Part shown: positions 58,172 to 64,000 of the stretch, in pieces
Layout: each line of letters starts with the position of its first letter
Numbering within the stretch: position 1 is the stretch's first letter
Assembly (NCBI GenBank): GCA_036502005.1
Contig: DASXZH010000058.1
Location: forward strand, 1 to 64,000
From: DASXZH01 sp036502005
GTDB lineage: Bacteria > Armatimonadota > Fimbriimonadia > Fimbriimonadales > Fimbriimonadaceae
DNA length: 64,000 nt
Reading direction: 5' to 3'
Notes under the pieces: model-generated
Databases searched by the model: none
Told to the model about the DNA's origin: nothing
Seen by the model: the letters and a program-made list of their open reading frames with translations, nothing else
Position numbers and translations under genes: made by a program

Positions 58172-59933
58172 GTCCGCCTCCTCCACTACTGCCGCTTTTC
58201 AGCGGGTTGTTAGCGGCCCTACCGGCCTTCGTAGACCCACCGGCAAGAACTACCGTCTGGCCTTCTTTGAGCCCGCTCGTTATTTGTGTGTTGACTCCAT
58301 CGGTTCCACCTGTCGTCACCTTTACGGGGACCACAGTTTCGTTGCCATCTTGGACCTCTAAGGTGTTAACGGTAGCACCAGACGTCGTAAGCTGAACAGC
58401 CACCGACGGAACTGCAATAACGTTCTGAAGATTCTCAACCTCAATGTTTACGGTCGCCGTCATATCCGGATTAAGTTGGTGATTAGGATCCTTGATCCCG
58501 ATGGTGACCTCGTAGGTGACGACGTTCTGCTGGATCGTCGAACCATGGGCTATTTTTTGAACCGTGCCGTTAAATGTTTGATTAGGAAAAGCATCTATCG
58601 TGACACTGGCGCTTTGCCCTTTCTTGACCTTGCCGATATCCGTTTCGCTTACGTATGCGTCGATTTCAAGACGATTAAGATCGGCAACCGTGATAATATT
58701 CGGCGACGCAAGGCCCGCGGCCAATGTTTGGCCCTGTTGGGCAGCCAAGTTCAAAACCGTTCCCGTGATGGGAGAGCGGATATATGTCTTGTTCACTTGC
58801 GCCTGGTTATATAAAACTGTTTGTTGTGCTTGTCCCCATGCGTTTCTAGCCTGGACAACGTCCTGGTCCTTCAAAACATCATTAGCTTTGTTGCCGAGGG
58901 ATGTTTGATATGCAGCTTGAGCTTGCTGGACGGTTGCGGTGGCTTCTTTAACTTCTTGGCTTTTTTGTGCAGTTGTTAAGGTTTCCGACTTTGCAGCCGT
59001 TAAAGCGGCTTGCGCGGAAAGCTGCGTCTGTTTAGCCTGGTCAAGAGTGTCTTGGGCCGTTTCTAAAGCATCTGTTTCTTTCTGTTGGGTTAAAGTGACG
59101 TTTTCCTGAGCAGCACGAACGGCGGACTGGTTGGCAGCATCGGTCGCTTTAGCTTGGTCAAGCGTTGCGGCCGCAATGTAGCCCTGATTGTAAAGGTTCG
59201 TGTTCCGAACCAAAAGCGCGGCAGAATTGGTTGCGTTGGCTTGCGCTTGGGTTAGTTGTTCCTGCGATGTCTGGATCGTTAGATTCGCTCCATCTTGAGT
59301 CTGAACAAGATTTGCGTTGGCAGACTTCACCCCCGCAACTGCCGCATTGAGTGCAGTTTGAGCCTTTCTTACATCGGTCGGGGTGGTTGTCTGTTGCTGA
59401 TAGAGGACTTGTTTAGCTTCTTGGAGCTTTTCCTGGTCGTCCACTAAGGCGGCCTTCGCTTGATCGATAGCTGTGCTCGTCTGAACCCGTTCCTCCGGCA
59501 CTCCGGAAACGGTTTGCTGATATTTGGCGAGAGATGCCGCTTCCGCATCCTGGGCCCCTTGATAGTTAGCCTGCAGGTCCGGAAGATCGAGGGAGGCGAT
59601 GATATCCCCCTTATTCACGTGCGATCCGATATCCACGTACAACTTCTTAATGACGCCCGTAATCTGGGGGCCAATGCTAACTTGGGCTCCCGTTTGGGCT
59701 TCAACACTGCCAGTGGCGGAAACTAACACCGTAAGATTTTGCCGACTGACCGTTGTCGTCACCATCTTCGAATTGGCGCTCGCGCCTCGGGATCTCATCC
59801 AAAAAAAGGCGGCGATGATGAGGATAACAACGAACACGGCCGGCCCAAGCCACTTCTTTGGAGAGTCTTTTTTCTTCTTAAGAGGCGCGGACCCGTTGGG
59901 GTTTTTTGGTTCTGTTTCGAGGGCGGTTTCCAT
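58158..59933 (-). CDS. MacA/HlyD-type periplasmic adaptor
   Basis: 591 residues. N-terminal helix (WLGPAVFVVILIIAAFFWM, about 29-47), barrel-sandwich half VSATGSVEAQTGAQVSIGPQITGVIKKLYVDIGSHVNKGDIIASLD, a very long Gln/Ala coiled coil (about 115-375), the second half (NKTYIRSPITGTVLNLAAQQGQTLAAG), beta-barrel and a C-terminal GGGGRGGG tail. First gene of the three-gene export operon. The coiled coil is much longer than in E. coli MacA, implying a long tunnel to an outer-membrane channel not found in the window. Confidence 0.9.
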   Translation of the reverse strand: METALETEPKNPNGSAPLKKKKDSPKKWLGPAVFVVILIIAAFFWMRSRGASANSKMVTTTVSRQNLTVLVSATGSVEAQTGAQVSIGPQITGVIKKLYVDIGSHVNKGDIIASLDLPDLQANYQGAQDAEAASLAKYQQTVSGVPEERVQTSTAIDQAKAALVDDQEKLQEAKQVLYQQQTTTPTDVRKAQTALNAAVAGVKSANANLVQTQDGANLTIQTSQEQLTQAQANATNSAALLVRNTNLYNQGYIAAATLDQAKATDAANQSAVRAAQENVTLTQQKETDALETAQDTLDQAKQTQLSAQAALTAAKSETLTTAQKSQEVKEATATVQQAQAAYQTSLGNKANDVLKDQDVVQARNAWGQAQQTVLYNQAQVNKTYIRSPITGTVLNLAAQQGQTLAAGLASPNIITVADLNRLEIDAYVSETDIGKVKKGQSASVTIDAFPNQTFNGTVQKIAHGSTIQQNVVTYEVTIGIKDPNHQLNPDMTATVNIEVENLQNVIAVPSVAVQLTTSGATVNTLEVQDGNETVVPVKVTTGGTDGVNTQITSGLKEGQTVVLAGGSTKAGRAANNPLKSGSSGGGGRGGG

Positions 59934-60116
59934 GGAATTCCTTTCCAGTTATATTTCTTATAACTTAGAATGCACTGAATAGAGACGAAGCAAACCTTAA
60001 GAAGCTCTAATCCAATAACACTAATGACGCCATTTTATCCAGATCATGGCGGCATGCATGCGTCCCATGCGTTTCCAGGCGTGACCGTTCCGGGAAGCGA
60101 CTGGTACCATTAAAAC

Positions 60117-61193
60117 ATGGTCCCCACGGAAGAAAAGGTGCTCGACGCCCTGCGTAAAGTTCAGGACCCCGACCTTCATCGCGATATTGTCACCCTCGGA
60201 TTTATAAAAAACGTTTTCATAGAAGGGGGCGCGGTTAGCTTCACCGTTGAACTTACAACACCCGCCTGTCCCGTAAAAGATCTGCTTAAACAACAGTGTG
60301 AGGAAGTAGTGGCCGGTTTGGAGGGAGTCACATCGGTGAACGTCGAGATGACGGCGCAAGTGCGGGACCGTGTTGCACCAAAAGAAGACTTCATTCCTGA
60401 CGTAAAACACTGCATTGCGATTGCTTCCGGCAAGGGCGGTGTGGGCAAAAGCACGGTCTCCGTAAACCTGGCAATTGCTTTGTCGCAAACCGGGGCAAAA
60501 GTGGGGTTGCTGGATGCCGACGTTTATGGCCCAAGCATTCCCATGATGATGGGATGCCAAGGTGAGCAGCCATTTACGCGAAATCAGAAGATTCTGCCCA
60601 TAGAAAGATTTGGCATCTCCATGATGTCCCTTGGTTTCCTTTTGCAAGAAGGACAAGCCGTGCTTTGGCGTGGTCCAATGGTGGCGGGAACAGTGAAGCA
60701 GCTTTTGGGAGATGTTGACTGGGGAGAACTGGATTATCTTTTGGTCGACCTTCCGCCCGGAACGGGCGATGCGCCCATGTCTTTGGCCCAGCTTGCGCCT
60801 TTGAGTGGCGTGGTTTTGGTGACGACGCCGCACCACGTGGCAGCCAACATTGCCGGAAAATCGGTTCAGCTCTTTCGGCGATTGAACGCTCCCATGATAG
60901 GAGTGGTTGAAAACATGGCCGGCTTTGTATGCCCTTCTTGCGGCGAAGTTACACGGATCTTTTCTGGCTTAACCGGCGCCGAACTGGCCGCCCAGTTCGA
61001 GATTCCCTTCCTTGGATCCGTGCCGCTTGATCCGGCGGTGAGTTCTTCTTCGGATGACGGAGTTCCTTCACTCATTTCCAATCCGGATCGAGTAGCCGCA
61101 CAGGCATTTAGGGATATCGCTGGGCAAATGGCGGCTCAAGCCAGCATCCAAGCTCTGGGCGAGGCCCCAACCGCCTTCTCGCCGGTCGGATAA
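60117..61193 (+). CDS. mrp: Iron-sulfur carrier / Mrp-type P-loop ATPase
   Basis: 358 residues. N-terminal MIP18/DUF59 domain (VLDALRKVQDPDLHRDIVTLGFIKNV, ELTTPACPVKD), deviant Walker A SGKGGVGKSTVSVNLA (about 104-119), LLDADVYGPSIP and VDLPPGTGD, and the cluster-binding CxxC in FVCPSCGEV. Transfers Fe-S clusters to apo-proteins in the cytosol. ATG at 60117 fits. Confidence 0.94.
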   Translation: MVPTEEKVLDALRKVQDPDLHRDIVTLGFIKNVFIEGGAVSFTVELTTPACPVKDLLKQQCEEVVAGLEGVTSVNVEMTAQVRDRVAPKEDFIPDVKHCIAIASGKGGVGKSTVSVNLAIALSQTGAKVGLLDADVYGPSIPMMMGCQGEQPFTRNQKILPIERFGISMMSLGFLLQEGQAVLWRGPMVAGTVKQLLGDVDWGELDYLLVDLPPGTGDAPMSLAQLAPLSGVVLVTTPHHVAANIAGKSVQLFRRLNAPMIGVVENMAGFVCPSCGEVTRIFSGLTGAELAAQFEIPFLGSVPLDPAVSSSSDDGVPSLISNPDRVAAQAFRDIAGQMAAQASIQALGEAPTAFSPVG

Positions 61194-61211
61194 ATCTCCG
61201 TAGAATAAGAA

Positions 61212-61820
61212 GTGGAATCCGTAAAGCTGACTATTGTTGGGGCCGCCAGCCTTCGTTGCGGAATTCCGGTAATCGCTTCCCTTGCAACCTATTTTGGTGA
61301 GCGGCCTTTGGAAGTGAGCTTCTACGATGCGGACGAGGAGCGGCTGGAGCTTTTTTCTTTATTTGCTAACAAAGCGTTTCGATTTAGCGACAACCCTCAT
61401 ACGCTTCGCTCAAGCACCGATGCTTTAGAAATGCTGGACGGAGCGGACCGGGTAGTGCTTCAGCTTGATGAGCACTGTGCCCGCAAAGAAAACAAAGTTA
61501 ACGGATTCAAGCTTGAAAGCTCGGGTGCCGAGGAGATTTCCGCTGCCTTGAGCCGGTTGGCACCGGGGATCGCTAACCAGGCCGCTGTTATGAGCCTGCT
61601 ATTTCCGGAGGTGCGCGTCCCCCTGGATTATTACTACCGGTTAGACTGGCCAGGGTCGATTGGATTGGAGGAACGGCGCTCGATTCCGCACCAGTTGCTG
61701 CGCTGGATCCGCGAGGAAGAATATCTTCACGATATCTTTCGAGAGTTCGAAAGGTCGCCCCTGAAAAGTTGGCTGGACGATGTGAGCACGGCTATCGTCG
61801 TGAGCGACGCCGGAGGCTAG
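61212..61820 (+). CDS. GH4-like Rossmann protein
   Basis: 202 residues, GTG start. KLTIVGAASLRCGIPVIASLATYFGERPLEVSFYDADEERLELFSLFANKAFRF is an NAD-binding start like that of glycoside hydrolase family 4, and ADRVVLQLDEH follows. It is much shorter than GH4 enzymes (about 430), lacking the catalytic half, so it may be a stand-alone nucleotide-binding protein. It is just upstream of a large carbohydrate-active-like gene on the same strand. Confidence 0.7.
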   Translation: MESVKLTIVGAASLRCGIPVIASLATYFGERPLEVSFYDADEERLELFSLFANKAFRFSDNPHTLRSSTDALEMLDGADRVVLQLDEHCARKENKVNGFKLESSGAEEISAALSRLAPGIANQAAVMSLLFPEVRVPLDYYYRLDWPGSIGLEERRSIPHQLLRWIREEEYLHDIFREFERSPLKSWLDDVSTAIVVSDAGG

Positions 61821-61848
61821 CTCCGGGGGTAATCTCTCCAGCTACACA

Positions 61849-64000
61849 ATGGATGAATTCGGCGATCGCGCTGAACTGACAGGAACGCTCATTTCGCTCG
61901 AATTCGGTCTAGGTGGCCGCATTCAGCAGTTATGGGCGTCGGACCCAACACTTCCTGAAGAGGGAGAAGAATTTCAATTTGTCCTCGGCCCACTTGGTTT
62001 CGGCGAGGAGTTTTCCGAAGACTATTTACCAGGCACCATCCTTATTGGCGCGCGCCAAAACGCGGGCGAACCTTGGATGCTGGGCCGAAATGCCGACGCG
62101 GAAAACCTGGATGAAGAAGAAAGCTTTGGAAAAGCTTCGTTCATTTACGATTTGCCCCTCCTTCAAGACATTGAAGCTAAAGGCAATTTTTACGAGATAA
62201 GAGAGCCCATCCCGCAGATCGTGTGGGATGTGACCATCACCAACCGCGGCCGGTCGCGTATCGAGATCGGCGAGGTCGCCTTCCCTTTCGCCCTCAACAA
62301 CCTTTATGAAGGTTTCCCAAAGACAGATAAAGGAGTTCGCACGCTCTATAACGATCGTGTTTACATCCACAAGTTTATTGGCGGCGCGGCAAGCTACTTG
62401 TTTGCGCAGAGGTTAAACAGCGAGTCCCCCGGCCTGCTTATTTTTCCCGGCGAAGACACATCTTGGGAGTTTTACAACAACGTTCCTGCTTCGTTGAATA
62501 CGCCCTATCGGTGGCCCGGGATCCCGGTTGTTTACTGCCATAGCAAGGCTGCCGTAGAACGGGAAAGTTGGGGCGGATGGGCAACGGACCACACTTCTTT
62601 GATTCTAAAACCAGGTGAATCCAAGACCTTTCAAACCCGGTTTGTGCCGGCCGAACGAGACAAGTTCGACCACGTTCACCACACCCTCGCTATCTGCGGG
62701 CATCCGGCTATAAAGCTGCTCCCCGGGGCGGTCGCGCCAGTGGATGTAGGCATCGCTGTTGAAATAGGAGGGACCACCCCCGCCAATTTTGAATCCTCCA
62801 AGGAATCGGAAATGGAAACTGATGCGGATGAGGAAGGTGGTTTCTGCTTCCTGCGTCCAAAACAGCCTGGGCCGGTGCTCCTTAAGTTTGAAGACACAAA
62901 GGGCCGCTCGAGCTGTACTCAGCTTCAATTCATCGAGCCCATTGAGACCCTTATTAAGAAGCGGGCGGATTGGATCGTAGCAAACCAGGTCCATGATGCG
63001 CCGGGATCGGCGTTTCACCGCTCGATTCTGCTGGCAAACATCAAGAACAGCAAACGGGTGACGGATACCGACCAATACGCGGGCCCTTTCGCGGTCGAAA
63101 GCGGCCTTAGTGACGCCTTGTTCTTGGCCGAAAAGAACGCCATCTTCCCCGATAAGATCCAGATCAAGATCCTTGATTGCTTTATCAGCGAATACCTGAG
63201 GGACGATATCCAGAACCCCGGCGACCTCACCGTTGGAACGGCCTTTGCCGATGCCCGATCGGTCGCCCTCAACTATGCGCGGCCACATGCTTACGCGCTT
63301 GTTTTTAACTTGTACCACTCTATGTATCGGGTGGCATCGTTGTACGGCGATACCGCACTGGCTCCCAAGGAATATCTGAAGCTGGCGGTTGGCACAGCCA
63401 TTTCCATGTTCAAGCATGGGCTTTCCGGGCCCTACAAGGGCACCGGCCTTCCCGGTTACGCCCGTATCATGGAGCTCCTTAACGACGCTGAAGAGGAGAA
63501 CTTGGAAGAGGCACAGAGCCTTAGCGCCTACGTAACTATGCGCGCCGAGGATTTACTCAAGCGCGACTATCCCTATGGTAGCGAATCTCTATGGGATACC
63601 GCCGCTTACGAAGAGGTTTTTGAAGCAGCCCGCTTTATGAACGACGAGGAGCAGATGGAGCGCTCCATGCGTTGTGCTTACGCCGCCCGTTCCCTTTCCC
63701 CAAGTTGGTGGTGGTACGGCAGCGATATCCGCTTCTTGGATGACCCCGAGGGTCTTCCCCACCCCGGCATTGTAGATAAAGGCGAACTCTGCCTTGGGTA
63801 CACAACGGCGCCGAACTCCATGATGTTCTTCAACACTCTGGACCACGACTATAGCCAGATCCCGGAAGCCTATATGCGACTGGCATTTGGCGGCATGCTT
63901 GGCGTTTGGGCCCTTGTCAGGCCCGATGGCGCGGCTAGCATGGCCTACTGCCCCGATCCAGCATCGAAACAGCACGGAATGCTGCCTCTAACGGGCGATA
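61849..64000 (+). CDS. Large DUF5695-like protein, cut by window end
   Basis: At least 717 codons with no stop to the window end. The N-terminal part (about 1-300) is a beta-rich domain (ELTGTLISLEFGLGGRIQQLW, WDVTITNRGRSRIEIGEVAFPF, LILKPGESKTF). The later part is alpha-rich with WDTAAYEEVFEAARFM, SPSWWWYGSDIRF and GELCLGYTTAPNSMMFFNTL, a layout of (alpha/alpha)6 glycoside-hydrolase-like proteins. DUF5695 is the best guess but not certain. No signal peptide is seen. The gene lies 28 nt after the GH4-like gene. Confidence 0.75.
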   Translation, partial: MDEFGDRAELTGTLISLEFGLGGRIQQLWASDPTLPEEGEEFQFVLGPLGFGEEFSEDYLPGTILIGARQNAGEPWMLGRNADAENLDEEESFGKASFIYDLPLLQDIEAKGNFYEIREPIPQIVWDVTITNRGRSRIEIGEVAFPFALNNLYEGFPKTDKGVRTLYNDRVYIHKFIGGAASYLFAQRLNSESPGLLIFPGEDTSWEFYNNVPASLNTPYRWPGIPVVYCHSKAAVERESWGGWATDHTSLILKPGESKTFQTRFVPAERDKFDHVHHTLAICGHPAIKLLPGAVAPVDVGIAVEIGGTTPANFESSKESEMETDADEEGGFCFLRPKQPGPVLLKFEDTKGRSSCTQLQFIEPIETLIKKRADWIVANQVHDAPGSAFHRSILLANIKNSKRVTDTDQYAGPFAVESGLSDALFLAEKNAIFPDKIQIKILDCFISEYLRDDIQNPGDLTVGTAFADARSVALNYARPHAYALVFNLYHSMYRVASLYGDTALAPKEYLKLAVGTAISMFKHGLSGPYKGTGLPGYARIMELLNDAEEENLEEAQSLSAYVTMRAEDLLKRDYPYGSESLWDTAAYEEVFEAARFMNDEEQMERSMRCAYAARSLSPSWWWYGSDIRFLDDPEGLPHPGIVDKGELCLGYTTAPNSMMFFNTLDHDYSQIPEAYMRLAFGGMLGVWALVRPDGAASMAYCPDPASKQHGMLPLTGD

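Noticed and set aside
60021..60836. 271-codon minus-strand frame opposite mrp
   Set aside because: Shadow of the clearly conserved mrp gene on the plus strand.
62605..63417. 270-codon minus-strand frame
   Set aside because: Shadow of the large plus-strand gene, which continues without a stop from 61849 to the window end.

Overview
The window looks like a chromosomal segment of an Armatimonadota bacterium, most likely of the Fimbriimonas type. This is inferred from the prepilin with its IELLVVIAIIAILAAILFPV helix followed by FAQAKAAAK, from many GTG/TTG starts, from small mosaic operons, and from the gene repertoire. No database search was possible. It is mostly housekeeping DNA. I saw no transposase, integrase, phage gene or CRISPR array.

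Layout. 1-4.3 kb: lysine/diaminopimelate genes dapB-dapA-dapD with overlapping ends, a small BON-like gene, then folC facing them. 4.5-8.3 kb: tRNA-Pro, dusB, a membrane protein, a glycine-rich small protein, a lipoprotein and a type II/IV prepilin-like protein. 8.3-14.9 kb: a lone nuoF, a two-FHA membrane protein, a secreted HExxH protein, a transaldolase-like aldolase and mnmE. 15-22.7 kb: a DUF6941-like gene, an M15 lipoprotein translationally coupled to an alpha/beta-hydrolase-like protein, a MarR regulator with a VC0807-like membrane protein, and a flotillin/NfeD pair. 22.8-29.8 kb: thirteen ribosomal protein genes on the minus strand (rplC to rplE), without rpsJ and without the usual genes after rplE. 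30-39.6 kb: a WD40-like protein, a peptidase-MA-like protein, a PilZ protein, fused SecDF, a DUF1460 amidase-like protein, an acyl-CoA dehydrogenase and a beta-barrel-like protein. 39.8-43.9 kb: histidine degradation (hutH-hutU-hutG). 44.3-44.84 kb: a region with promoter, extensive base pairing, terminator and no convincing gene, i.e. a candidate large non-coding RNA. 44.8-49.6 kb: a membrane protein, prpC/citrate synthase, prpB, moeA. 50.5-53.0 kb: a cysteine-rich protein, a zinc-ribbon membrane protein and four tandem paralogous small membrane coiled-coil proteins. 53.1-55.1 kb: hisB-hisH-hisA. 55.4-55.8 kb: a clear c-di-AMP (ydaO-type) riboswitch aptamer followed by structured sequence and a terminator but no obvious gene. 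55.9-60 kb: tRNA-Phe, tRNA-Asp and a MacAB-like export system. 60.1-64 kb: mrp, a GH4-like Rossmann protein and a large gene cut by the window end.

The intergenic DNA has its own character. Many gaps carry heptanucleotide tandem arrays (TAAACGG, GTGATAG, GGTGACN, GCGTTAT, AGTGTTN, TTTCGAC, GTCGATA), often as two inverted arrays that would fold into long imperfect hairpins, including three gaps inside the ribosomal protein operon. A second dispersed repeat carries the core GTTCGCGGACTCACCG next to a GC-rich hairpin, and a third is a REP-like palindrome just after the ends of two minus-strand genes.

The most noteworthy items are the roughly 530-nt structured RNA candidate at 44.3-44.8 kb, the orphan c-di-AMP riboswitch at 55.4 kb, the four-gene HQQxMA membrane protein array and the inverted heptamer arrays.
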